Shown in pieces: positions 1 to 11,500 of a DNA stretch of 64,000 nucleotides; within the stretch, counting starts at the first letter, position 1, and each line of letters starts with the position of its first letter. A program made the position numbers and the translations under genes. Below the pieces are notes generated by a model. It was not told where the DNA came from. It did no database searches and saw only the letters and a list, made by a program, of their open reading frames with translations. Source of the stretch: Ottelia alismoides (lineage: Eukaryota > Streptophyta > Magnoliopsida > Alismatales > Hydrocharitaceae); contig JAZKJV010010615.1 of NCBI GenBank assembly GCA_037367405.1, forward strand, positions 1 to 64,000, written 5' to 3'.

Positions 1-119
1 TAAGATATTTCAGAAAGTAATCTAAAATCTAGTGGACTCCACTAAATTAGAAAATTAATGAATGGTTCATTAACATTTCTAAATACTGAAATTAAACCTC
101 AAGATCAATAGGAGGATGA

Positions 120-2420
120 AGATCATTTGACAATGATCGAGCATAAGCCTTGGACATTTGTCTATTGATTTGATCGATAGACTAGTAAGAAATGAAACTT
201 TAGAATGTCTAAAATTTCAAAACTTACATACTTATGAATATTATTTCAAAGAAAAAAATGTCCAATACACCCTTCTTTGGGAATGGTGTAAGATGCCAAG
301 GTATTCAGGATCTCATACATATTGATGTATGTGGATCATCTATATCATAGTAAACATTGTGGATATGTGATATCTATTGATGATTATGTATGATATGAGA
401 TTTCTTCTCTTCACCTAAGAAACCTTTGAAATGTTTTAAAGATTTCATTATTTTTGGTTTAGAACCAAAGTTTGAAAGAAGATAAAATGAATTTGATCTA
501 ATCTAGGTAGCAAGTACCTACTAGATAAATTCGAAGAATACCTTATGGAGATATGAATATCATTTCTATCTCAATCCTCCTAAGACACCTTAACTCAATA
601 GAGTTATAGGTGGATACAATTGGATCATGTGTGATATGATCTTATCAATGATGAATTTTAGCATAAGTATCCCTTAGTTTCCAGGTATATATGTGTAGTA
701 GAGACTACAATGTATATCCTTAATAAGGTTCCATGCAACATGGAATCTAGCACTTGAGAGTGCTGCTTCATTGGGAAAATAAAGGATGGTATTGGATACC
801 TACTTTATGACCTTGAGATTCTTAAAATATCTTATCTCTGAGAATGCGATTCTTAGAGGTTGAGACTCTTGAGAATCAAGATGAAAATGAAGTGTAGGAA
901 CTCATTCAATCTTGAGAATATAATGAGGCTCCTAAAATTGGAAATTAAAAGGACAATTAAAGATGAAACACTAATACCTCTTAAAATGAGTTTGAGGATG
1001 GATTCCATGTGTTAGAGAAATCTGACAATGATCGAACTTCATGTGATGAAGCTTCTGAAGATCATAGCATGGATAGATGGATGTTAGCAATAAAAGTCTA
1101 ATGTAGACTTCATATACAAGTATTGTATATGGACCCTCGAGGATCCACCTATATGGGTAATACCTGTAGAGGTGTAAATGGATCTTCAAGAGAAAGGGGA
1201 ACCTGATGAGAATGTAGAGACCTTCAAAGCACGGTTCGTAGCCATGAGCTACACACCGGAAGAGAAGACATTGCTTGCAATGAGACTTGCTCTTCGGTGA
1301 CCATGCTTAAAATCGTCAGAATATTGCTAACCTTAGCTACACAACTTGACTATTGCATCTTCAAGATGTAAGTCAATATTGCATTCCTCTATGAATACCT
1401 CTTTAAGGATATTCACATGAAGTAGCCCCAGGGCTTCATGGTTGAGGAAAGCAAGGTGTGCAAACTAAGGAATCCATCTATGGACTCAAATAAGCTTCTT
1501 GAAGTTGGACCATAAGATTTGATGGAATTGTAATTGTTATGATTTCAGATAGAATCTTGATGAGCCATGTGAAGCTTAGCGGGAGTGCCTTTGTGTTCAT
1601 CTTGCTGAATGTAGATGATATCCTGATCATTTAAAATGATATAAGGATAATAATAAGTGTTTTATTATCTGGTTGTTCCATAACTTGAGATATGATCTCA
1701 AAGATACCGCTTAGATCTTAGTTCTGAAGTTGTTCAGGAGCAAAGAGAAGAGGGTATTGGGACTGCCACATTAAAAGTACATCTTGGACATATTCCATTT
1801 TATGGAAAATTCCAAGAAAGTCTTCCATCCCTTAAGATATGGTACTGACCTATCTAAAGGGATAGCACCTCAAAGAGTTGAGGAAGTGAATGCTAGAGCT
1901 ACTTGCCCTTGGGCATCAGTTTTGAGAAGCCGGGTGTGTGCTAGATATGTACAAAAGCCAGATGGTTACCATGTAGTGGGAGTAGTAAACTGTTACTAAT
2001 CCTACTATGGAAATAAAATACTTGGTTGCAGTAATATCAAAATCTTCATAGATGACAAGATTTTTGAGATAGTGATCTCAAAGTCTTATCTTCAAAGCTT
2101 AAGACTTTATAGATAGAGATCTAAAAGGTCTTAACTTTGGATACCTTAAGAGATAGTGATCTCCAAGAATAAAGGCATTCTGATAAGGATTATGGAAACA
2201 TTGGTTATGATAATTAAGATGTAGTGTCAAGGACACTATAACTAACAAGATTGAGTATTAGTTGCATAAGGTGCAACATTCGCATTGGATGCGAGCACTG
2301 TTACTGGGAATATGCAAGTGCCGTAAAAGGACTTGGCGTAGTCTCGCGGGAACAGAGTGACTGATCAACTTACCTAGATATTTTCTAAATAACCTATGAT
2401 TGTCACATGAGTGTGGGTTT
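120..2420 (+). pseudogene. copia pol remnant (integrase, RT, RNase H)
   Basis: Copia pol signatures are visible in changing frames. Around 320-420 there is an integrase core start (LIHIDVCG-like, then SIDDY). Around 640-720 there is ILSMMNFS-like sequence, matching the copia integrase C-terminal part. Around 1180-1450 the RT opens with a KARFVA-like motif after an RERG-like linker. At 1784-1999 a 71-aa open stretch (FHFMENSKKVFHPLRYGTDL) is the RT to RNase H connection seen in SIRE-type elements. Stops occur every few dozen codons, so no functional polyprotein is possible. The first 120 bases look like further degenerate pol. The order integrase before RT separates it from gypsy elements. Confidence 0.8.
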
Positions 2421-2449
2421 AAATGATTAGCCCATTAATGGCTCTTTGG

Positions 2450-2462
2450 GCTAGTGGGAGAT
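2450..2462 (+). other. polypurine tract of copia C
   Basis: A purine-rich stretch (AGTGGGAGA) lies directly before the TGTTAGAAATG that opens the LTR. This is the usual plus-strand priming site layout of plant copia elements. Confidence 0.65.
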
Positions 2463-4394
2463 TGTTAGAAATGCGAGCCCACGGCGAGCCATTATGCAAT
2501 AAATGTTATTGCACATATCATTCCCTTAACTGAAATGAAGAATAATTAATTTGCATAATAAGTCCCTTGGTACAATTAGGGTTATGTACCATGGCCATCT
2601 TAATAATCATACAGTTGTTGATTCAACTATTGAATCATAGAGGCTGGTGCTTGGATGAATATCTAAAGGGTTAGATAGAGGACTCATCGAGCACCGTCAA
2701 ATGATTATTAAGAGATGATCTCCAGCCTGAGTAGGAGATGGCAATCCTTATCTCTTTAGGCTGATATCTGACCGACCTCTTGATGCAGGTCCTCTGCATA
2801 GGAATAGAGATTCGGAGGTGTCAGATTAGTTAGGTCAAAGAGTTGACTTAACAAGATCAAGATAACCAAAGTCCTAGATCGTATGCTGTCACGATACATG
2901 CACACATCCTTTGACCGGAGACAGATGTGTTACTATATGTCTGAGTATGTACATTTGGCAGACCAATAGGTTGATGACCTAATCAAGGTCTATACATCTG
3001 CGCGCTGGTGTGCATATAAGGGCATATGAGTAATACAATCTCTTAAAGGGATCATACAGGTTCAGTTACTGAACCGGAAGACATGAGCTCACTCATGAGA
3101 TATTGGGAAGAATCAAATTCCATGCGTATGGTCGTCTCACTTTGGAAGCTTGACTGAATTTGTAGGTATGATATATACTTTTACAATATGATCAAGACCT
3201 AGGTATAATATACGCTTTTGGAAAGTGTATGATTGATACCAATTCCCAATGATCGAATGAGAAACTTACTGATAAAACCATGAAGTAGAAAGTATAAAGT
3301 TGATCCAATACTTCGGGTTTAGTCTGAGTCTTCCAGTATGCAGGAGTACAGGTATTGGGAATACCTGAGGGTGATTTGATCATAAACGATTGTATAACCA
3401 TGACGCTTCCATTCCTAGGGAGTGATGAAACGGGTCTAGATTTTAGTGACTCCTCTTAGTAGAGAAGTGATCTGATCTTGGTCCAAGTGTTGGACATTGA
3501 TCTGAATGTGATTCAGATACAATGAGAAGATTAGATTTACGGTCTTGATTTAATCAAGCATCTATGGGAGGCCCGCGATCTGGATTTGAGATAGATCTCA
3601 ATGTCCTTGTCACTATACGTGGAACAATACAATCGCCATGTCCTTATCTCCAAGTATCTGCGGAGAGATTGCATTATTCTTGAAGGGTTCAAGAATAATT
3701 CCATAAGATCTAAGCAATGAAGAGATGATGATTAAATGTGATTTAATCATATTGATGTGTGAAGAAATTATCCAATTTAATTAAATGTGATTTAATTAAT
3801 GTGGATAAGAATAATGTGGATAGAAATATCCAATTATTCATAATATATTATAAATGTGATTTATAATGTATTAAAGAGAGCTAATTATAATTTATATTGT
3901 TGATTAATTATTATGTGTATTGGATACACATTGTGTAATTAATTTACAATGTAAATTATATGTTGTTTTGGGTTGTGAATATGATTCACAATTTTTTCCA
4001 TGGCAAGATTGCAATATTCTCAAATATAATTGTGAATTATTTTTGAAGAATAAAAACCCAACAAATAAATAAAGAGATATCTCCATGGAGATATGCAATC
4101 TCATGAAATTCATGAGATTGCTCTCCCCATGGAAATAAGTGGGAGGCACATCATTCCTATAAGGAATGTGTGGCCGTCCACATAGAAGGTATATGGAGAT
4201 GGAATCTCCATGTATCTTCTCTCCTTATTTGTTGATTTGATTTAGGACTAATTTATATTTGATTTGTCAAATATATTTTAACCTAAATTTGTTGGTTTTA
4301 CCAACAACAATCTTGACCATTGGATTGACATAAATCAATCTCAACCGTTGATTTTATATGTCCCATGGATTGAGATCCATGGATCCCAAAACCC

Positions 4395-4403
4395 TATAAA
4401 TAG
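4395..4403 (+). promoter_or_regulatory. TATA box of copia C LTR
   Basis: TATAAATAG follows CCC and precedes a CT microsatellite leader by about 45 bases, a layout typical of a plant Pol II core promoter in an LTR. Transcription from here would run rightward into gypsy element B. Confidence 0.6.
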
Positions 4404-4442
4404 AGAGGCATACCATGCTCTCTCTTTACATGTGATATTGAG

Positions 4443-4448
4443 GCTCTC

Positions 4449-4486
<38 letters not shown>

Positions 4487-4490
4487 CTCT
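4443..4490 (+). repeat. (CT)n microsatellite in LTR leader
   Basis: A near-perfect CT dinucleotide run with a few interruptions. It lies just downstream of the LTR TATA box, so it would be in the transcribed leader. It also generates the artificial Ser-Leu run of an overlapping open frame. Confidence 0.9.
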
Positions 4491-4980
4491 ACACACGTCA
4501 GCCCCCTCTCCCTCCAATATTGGTGGCCGTCCACCAAACCCTAGAGGAGAGAACCGTCGTTGCCTTCGCCACCGCGCCGTCGCTTCGACGTTCTTCGGTT
4601 CTCCGTCTTCTTGGAGAGTTTCTCTCACGAAGGAGATGTTTGATCTCGTGCGACGAGATCAGGAGCAACTACGCTTGGATCATATTCTTGGATTGCGAGG
4701 ACAACGCGATTCATCCCCGCGCTCGCAAGCGGTCTCGCCGACGATCGGACTTGAGATAGGAGGTCTCTTTCTTTACAGACTTGATCAACCACACTTCAAG
4801 AGGTATTGCATTATACTTGTTGTGGTTATAGATGAAACGATCTGAGAATGGTTCTCGGATCATGTGGTTTCATCGAATAAAAATTTTTAAATTCCGCTGC
4901 ACCGAACAACTAGTGCGACTAGTAGTTCTTCGTCGTATCCGATACGATGATCATGCTTCCGTGATGCGCTTGAGGATAAT

Positions 4981-6475
4981 TCCATATCCTTTAAAGAAGG
5001 ATGCCAAGGCCAGACTGACTAGATGGATCCTTCTACTCCAGGAATTTGACATAGAGATTAAAGATAAGCCTGGAGTCAAGAATGTGGTGGCGGATCATCT
5101 CTCCCGATTAGAGCATCTTGAGGATTCTGAGCAGATTGACCCTATTTGTGAGACTATCCCAGATGAGGCGATCCTTGCTATCGCCTCTCTCCCGTGGTAT
5201 GCCAATATTGTGAACTTTCTTGTTGCTAAGAAAGTTCCACAAGATTGGCCCAGGCAGAGGCTTGAGACCTTCCTAGCGAAGGCCAAGTCCTACCACTGGG
5301 AGGATCCCATCCTTTACCACGAAGGAGGGGATAGTGTCTGGCATAGGTGCATTCCTCAGGAGGAGCACCATAGCATCCTCACTTACTTCCACAAGCTTGA
5401 GGCAGGAGGACATCACTCAGGGAGGAGAACGGCACAGAAAGTGCTCCAATCCGGCCTATGGTGGCCTACTCTCTTCAAGGACTCTGATGAGTTCGTGAAG
5501 AGATGTACTGACTGTCAGAGGATGGGCACTTGTGGACAGCGTGATATGATGCCGATGCAGCCCATACACTTCTGTGAGGTTTTTGATGCATGGGGCATCG
5601 ATTTCATGGGTCCATTCCCTAAGAGTCAGGGATTTGAGTACATTTTGTTGGCCATTGATTATGTGAGTCGTTGGATTGAGGCCATCCCCGCCCGAACCGC
5701 TGATGCCAGGACAGTCTGTAGATTTTTGAGGAAGCACATCATTACACGGTTCGCGGTACCTCGAGTATTGATATCTAATAGGGGGTCTCATTTCATCAAT
5801 GACCAGGTGAAGGCCCTTGCTAGCGAGTTCGGCATAGACCATCGAGTTGCCACTCCATACCATCCACAGACGAATGGTCTAGCCGAGGTGTCGAACAGGG
5901 AGATCAAGACTATATTGCAGAAAGTCGTCCGCCCTGACCGAAAGGATTGGTCACATCTTTTGGACTCGGTCTTGTGGACATATAGGACGTATTTCAAGAC
6001 ACCTTTGGGCACATATCCTTTTCGCCTCGTATATCGCAAGCCATGCCATTTACCAGTTGAGTTGAGGCACAGGTCACTTTGGGCAGTTACAGATATTATT
6101 TTGGATCCAGATAGTGTAGGAGACCAGAGGAGGGCAGAGTTAGCAGCCCTGGAGGAGCTTCGTGATACCGCCTTCTCAAACAGCCTACAGTACAAGGAGA
6201 GAGTGAAGGAGTGGCATGATTCTCATATCAGCCACAAGTAGTTTGAGCCAGGACAGAGAGTATGGGTGTTTGATGCTAGGCTTAGATTATTTCCAGGGAA
6301 GCTACAGAGCAAATGGAAGGGACCATATTTGGTGAGAAAGGTACACGACAATGGGAGTATTGACATATCTGAGTTGTATTCTGAGAGTATCTTTCGAGTG
6401 AACGGCCATCGGCTCAAGCCATATCTAGATCATGAGCCGCGGGTCGCTGATGTTGACCCTATTCACTTTGCGTGA
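4981..6475 (+). pseudogene. Athila-like pol C-terminus: RNase H tail and integrase
   Basis: An open frame from 4832 to 6241 enters gypsy sequence at about codon 51; earlier codons come from the copia LTR. Order: RNase H tail ([18 protein letters not shown]), integrase zinc finger (HHSGRR to CTDCQRMG) and integrase core. Catalytic positions, numbered in this frame, are Asp257 (WGIDFMG), position 316 and Glu352 (AEVSNRE). The spacing 316-352 is the D-D35-E pattern, but residue 316 is Asn, not Asp (ISNRGSHF), so strand transfer should be dead. A TAG at 6239-6241 interrupts the frame. The reading continues through FEPGQRVWVFDARLRLFPGK to a stop at 6473-6475. No chromodomain is seen. Confidence 0.9.
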
Positions 6476-6607
6476 GATGTGGTCTCTTGACTCACATCTA
6501 TTGCATCTCACGCCTGATTATCACTGTTCTTCCGACCTGTATAGATCCAGTTGTCCATATCACTCTATTATTTAGTCCCACATCCCTTTTTTCATCTTAT
6601 GATTATG

Positions 6608-6962
6608 CTATACTTAGGGTGTACTTTACCCTAAGTATAGGGGGGTGTAGTTCCTTCGGGTATTCTTTTGATTCTTTCTACCCCTGTTTTGCTGCCTATA
6701 CTTAGGGATATTTCACCCTAAGTATAGGAGGGGTAGACTCTGTACATCCTTCACTCGGATTTCCCTTCATGTACAACTTACTATACTTAGGATTACTTGA
6801 TCCTAAGTATAGGGGGGAAACACCGAGTTCTCCTCATTCTATTCTTTCATTCATCTCTGTATCTAGCCATTCCTATTCACTTCCCTATACTAAGCACGAG
6901 TTATGTCTTCTTCATCACTCTTGATCACTCTGAGGACATCGTTCGAGCTAAGTATAGGGGGG
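6608..6962 (+). repeat. array of hairpins each followed by a G-run (element B)
   Basis: Three near-perfect inverted repeats of the form CTATACTTAGG(G/A)T...loop...A(C/T)CCTAAGTATAG lie at 6608-6640 (13-bp arms, 7-nt loop), 6696-6727 and 6781-6812. A weaker, widely spaced fourth has arms near 6885-6895 and 6946-6956. The right arm runs into a G-rich tract, GGGGGG in most cases (GGAGGGG at the second). The same AAGTATAGGGGGG string recurs once more directly before the LTR at 8571-8583, where it acts as the polypurine tract. The array lies about 130 bp after the pol stop. Element H carries the same kind of array. Confidence 0.85.
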
Positions 6963-8569
6963 TGTGTATATATTTCATATATACTTTAGCCATAACTCAT
7001 ACTTTGTGTGAGTTTGTAAATAAATAAAAATGGCTAAATACTCAAAATCCATAAAAATTAAAAAAAATTCCCGTAAATAAACATTCTTTTATTGCACTTG
7101 CACATACATAGCTATTGTACAAAGTATTTTTGTAAAAATGATTTCAAAAACTTTTTGTGTAAAGATTGTGTAAATATTTGCATATCAAAATTATGTATAT
7201 AGTGCAAAATTTTTCCAAAATGTTTTGAAAATCAAAAGTTTGCAAAAATCTTGTGTAAATTTGTATAAATCTTTTTCAAAACTTGCATTCATGCATACAT
7301 CCACGTTTTCAAACATTTTTCAAAAATTTTGCATGAGTGTAAATGTTTGTAAAGTGCACATTTGTAAATAGCATCTTTGTAAATATTTGTATAGGTTTCC
7401 TGGATTATAGTTGACAGTTAAACTAGCCTGGAATTAAATTGGGAGATGGAGCTTGATTAAGATCTTAATCCACCTAATTCTAAGAGGAACCTTATAGGGC
7501 TTACGGTTAAGGCTTTTTAGGTCCATTGGGACTTAATTCTTTGAGTCCACTAGGCTATGAGCATATGTCATCTTAATGAGCCTAAGTAGTGCACTTAACA
7601 ACACAAACATGACTCTTAGAGACAATGGCTTGACTTGCACCAGCACTTTACACATATCTCTCCATGGATGAGGTGGTAAGGAGGCAGTTTCCTTTGGCTT
7701 GGGGTAGCATATGAGGGTAGTACTTCTAGGCGGAACCTCTCTTCTTCTTCTAGTGAAGGAAGTGCGTCTCAACTTGGTCTGGTGGTGATGAAGTCTAAAG
7801 ACAGAAGTTGTGGGTTGCAATAAAGCTTCAAAAGAGGGATAGTCTACTGGCTCGAGAGGAAAAACTCCTTGTATATATGCTGCACCATGTAGATATGTTG
7901 TACAGTTGCACCAAAAAAATGTGCAAAAAGAAAATAACTCCAAAAAATTGGTGGGTCGGATTGAAAATTTAATAACCCCATCGGAGTGTATATAGTCAAA
8001 TAAAGCAAAAGCTTATGTTATACATGTTACATCTCATGAAGCTTGCACCGGGAGACTCAGCTACACTGGTTAGAGCTCCCAAGGATACATGGCTACACTG
8101 GCCATGGTCCATTCTCGTCTTCCCCCTCTTCTTGAGCCGGTTGCACTTGAACTTAGAAGGGAATACCTCGCTTCTCCAGGAAAGAGTTGCTAGACCGAGG
8201 CATTAGAGTTACCAGGTTGGGGGAGGTTGTTTCTTTGTTACTTCTGAGGTGGGGAGCTACATATCACTTACACCGCATGGAAAGATTCATGGTCATTAGA
8301 GTTTGTATATGTAGACTTGTTCTGATCTGGTTTATTGAGGAGTCTTGCCCATAGATTGGTGGAACTCAGAGGTTGTTGAGTTTTAAGCTTAAGTCCAAAT
8401 AAGGATCCGACACATTAATAATCCAAAGATCTGATCGAGCTCCATATTTCAATTTAATGAAAGGCAAGTTTACTAATCAGCCTTAATTCATGTATATTCT
8501 CCTCTTTTTCTTTCGCTTTCTCTTTTTCACTTCTTTTCAAATAAGTGTTTGCTAAGGGACTAGCAAAGT
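6963..8569 (+). other. non-coding 3' region of element B
   Basis: About 1.6 kb between the hairpin array and the polypurine tract. The first part (7020-7400) is AT-rich with many short A/T runs. The rest has mixed composition. Short open frames exist (for example 7533-7943 minus, 136 codons), but none shows a recognisable domain. Athila elements often have a long region here, sometimes with an env-like gene; I see no signal peptide, membrane segment or other env feature. Confidence 0.6.
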
Positions 8570-8583
8570 TAAGTATAGGGGGG
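8570..8583 (+). other. polypurine tract of element B
   Basis: TAAGTATAGGGGGG directly precedes the TGATGAAT that opens the LTR. It matches the G-run ends of the upstream hairpins. Confidence 0.8.
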
Positions 8584-11500
8584 TGATGAATACCCATTCA
8601 TCACTCTTTATTCTTTTATTTTAGCTACAAAACCTTTGCGAAACACATGTATATTCATGTAAATACAAATAATTATCAAATTGCATGCACTATATAAAAT
8701 TGAATAAATAGCATGTTTTTGTGCATAAATAAAAGAATAAAGAGACAAAAGAAAAAGAGGGAGATATTTAGATAAATATCGAGCAACCTAATCCCAAGGG
8801 AGGGCTCAACATGGGCCTGACCGCATAAATGCCCAAGTAGAGAGAGATAAGGAAGCTCATATACTTGTAAATAAAATAAAAATATTTTCCTCTTATAAAA
8901 ATGAAAATAAGTTTGTAAATATTTGTACATATTTGTAAATACAAAATCAAAATAAAAATAAGAAAATTAAAAAGATAATAAAAACATCCTTCCTTGTGTA
9001 TATCCACCATGTACATAAACCCACTTCTATATTTATTTTACCTTGTAAATAAATAAATCAAAATCCCATAAAACTTGTATATATTCTATATTTCATATTG
9101 TAAATAAATAAAATAAAAACCATAAAAAGAAAAATTAAAATAAAAAGAACAAAAATAAAAACCAAAAGAAACATTGTATATATACCATGTACATAAATGT
9201 ATATAGCTATTTATTTTACCCTTGTAAATAAATAATAAAATAAAATAAAAATACCTTTTTATTCCTAATTTTATGCTATAAATAAAATATAAAATTGGAA
9301 TAAAAATGTACAAAAATAATTAATTAAAAATTAAAAATCAACATTGTATATACCTATATATATAGTACCATATTGTAAATACCTAATTTATATTTCAAAA
9401 AAAATTAAAAATCACAAAAAAAAGTTTAAAATAAAAGGAACATTTTTCATGTTTTAAGTTTTCTTTAAATCGGCCATTTTCTATTTTAAAATGAATTTCC
9501 AATTATTTTCCATGTGGTCGCATTCTATTGGGCCACGGGGGATGTTGACCCCCCGGTCAACTCCCCCTTTTAGACCACAAAGTTCCGGATCCGAGCCCTT
9601 AACCCGATTTCTTGATATTATCCCCACTCGATCCGACACCCAAACCCGTGAATCCCGGGCTCCATTTGCTCCATAATCATCCCTGATCCACGCCCGGTAG
9701 ATGTTCTTGGGATCCGCGCTCCGAGCTTCTCGCCCGACCTTCCTTTAGCCGGACCCCTGGCTGTATATAACCTCAGCTCCGCTTGCGCCTTCACTCATCT
9801 TTGGTTCTCATTTCTCCACCCCAGGACCTCCATTACCCTTGCTTGAGTAACAGCTTGCGATTGGTTGTGTTGCAGCGAGGAGGGAGCGACCGGACCATCG
9901 ATCCTGCGACCTTGCGCCGCCGTGCGCCGCCCAGACGAGGTGCTCGAGCCTCGGGCATCGACGACCCTCGAGGCTAGGACCTAGAGCTTCATCGGCTCAT
10001 CCCCAGTCTACCTCGTCCATCAGGTAGCTCCAATTCTTTCTTTTTCCGCTAATTTAGAGTTACGCCCAAATCGACCCATCGCCGACGACCCTCGATTCCG
10101 ACCACCCTCGCCCCCATCTCGACCATCAGATTTGGCCAACAGATTTGCACTCCTCTCACGCACGTTCTCCACCCCTTCGTTCAACCCGGTTCGCACCAGA
10201 ACTGGGATTGGGGCTCCACCGCCATCGCTTCGCCGGAGCTCCCCCATCTCGACGCACCGATCATCCCCACCACCGCTAACCGGGTCGAGGCACTTTGCCC
10301 TCGACCCAGGAGTCTGTTGCATTGCTTTGCAGGTTAAGACAAGCCCATCTGAAGACTTGACGTTCAGGAGCAGCAGCTCCAGCTCCGCCGGTGTCGCCTG
10401 AGCTCTCCGGAGCTCCGTTGCGCCATCGGAGGGGCGCTTCAGATGCGGGAGGCTCAGGCGCTTCTTCTCCGATCACCAGTAGCCCGCGAGGAGGATCACT
10501 GTGCGCGTACCGGGCTAGCGAAGTTTGCCGGCCACCTGTTCTTCGAGTATCCTCCAGAGCCGTCCGATCTTCCTCCTGCTCCAGACGCGATCTTAGCCAT
10601 CCATTCGAGGAGCCCTCCACCGTCTGATCTCTTGGAGGACTGATCTGGACCCTCCATCCACGAGGGTTAGCCACGGCGTACATCAGCCGTTGATCATCCA
10701 CGTGGCTAGCTCTCCTCCGTCAAATCAGAGCAGGGGACCCTTCGTTCACCCACAGCGATTCGCAGCCGTCAGATCCTCCACGTGGGAGGTCCTCCGCCGT
10801 CTGATCCAAACGGGGTTCCTTTGTTGTGTGTTGCGCCTCCTTCACCGTCTGATTCGCTACGTGGCGCGCATCCAACCCTCCGCTTAATAAAGGGTAAATA
10901 TCCCTTAAGCCCTTAGCTTTTTAGTTGTTAATATTTAGTCCTGTAAATATTGAGTTCCGATGTTTTTATTTTGTACTTTTTGCATAGTGGACCTTGTCAT
11001 TTCTTGTCTTTGCTTTTATACCCCTGTATGTTGTGGTCACGTGCATCGACACTTGTGAATCTTGGGATAATTGCATGTATGGGCCTGATGTTTTGAGGTG
11101 TTCATGAATGAAAACATCTTTTTGGTAATTACACATATACCCCTATGAGTGCTTTATTTGCACATGTGCTGAATATCGTGGGCATTTTATACTTTTGCCC
11201 CTGGACTTTTAGTACGGGTTACTATTTAGTCCAGGGACTTAAGTTTTATTACAAAATGGTCCCTGAGTGCCCAGATCACGTGTGTGGCGCGTGAGTTCTT
11301 GGAGATTTTGCACCGAACCCCCTTGGATTCCTTTGCTTGTTATTTCTAGGCCCCCTAGTATATTTTTATGACAAATAGGTCCCTGTGACTGTGGGATTGT
11401 ATTTGTTGTAAATAAAATATCAAATATCATCCAAATTGTGCAAAACTTTGTTACGTAACTCCTGCCACTGTGCAGAATTTTCACTAAATTTTGGGAAATT

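Larger units (their letters stand above)
1..4980 (+). mobile_element. Ty1-copia retrotransposon C, 3' half (degenerate pol plus 3' LTR)
   Basis: The stretch reads, with many stops and frameshifts, as copia integrase, reverse transcriptase and RNase H in the order expected for Ty1-copia, followed by a purine tract and a TG-starting LTR. The 5' LTR, gag and protease lie outside the window or are lost. On the right it abuts the RNase H/integrase region of a gypsy element on the same strand, so C was inserted into that element. The right boundary is uncertain (about 4900-4985) because no clear terminal repeat or target duplication can be seen there. The SIRE/Maximus branch is suggested by pol similarity and the long LTR, but this is inference. 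Confidence 0.85.
2463..4980 (+). repeat. 3' LTR of copia C
   Basis: It starts with TGTTAG immediately after the polypurine tract. It carries a TATA box at 4395-4403 and a CT-rich leader, so U3 is about 1.93 kb and R-U5 about 0.5 kb. The 3' end is not sharply defined. Bases around 3730-3880 form a run of imperfect repeats of an AATGTGATTTAAT-type unit. A piece equivalent to about 2919-3062 recurs at 47995-48129, which shows the family is dispersed in this genome. No coding capacity is credible inside it. Confidence 0.7.

Noticed and set aside
4348..4845. 165-codon frame with a long Ser-Leu run
   Set aside because: The run comes from the CT microsatellite in the copia LTR leader; no domain elsewhere in the frame.
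6608..6962. Hairpins considered as a CRISPR-like array or bacterial terminators
   Set aside because: The context is a plant retrotransposon, spacing is irregular, there are no unique spacers of fixed length, and the G-run follows the stem instead of a T-run.
7533..7943. 136-codon minus frame downstream of pol of B, considered as an env-like gene
   Set aside because: Wrong strand for an env gene of B, no signal peptide or membrane anchor and no similarity recognised.
10020..10701. Multiple overlapping open frames in the GC-rich core of LTR B
   Set aside because: They overlap on both strands, lack any recognisable motif and lie inside an LTR promoter/leader region, where GC-rich sequence keeps frames open by chance.
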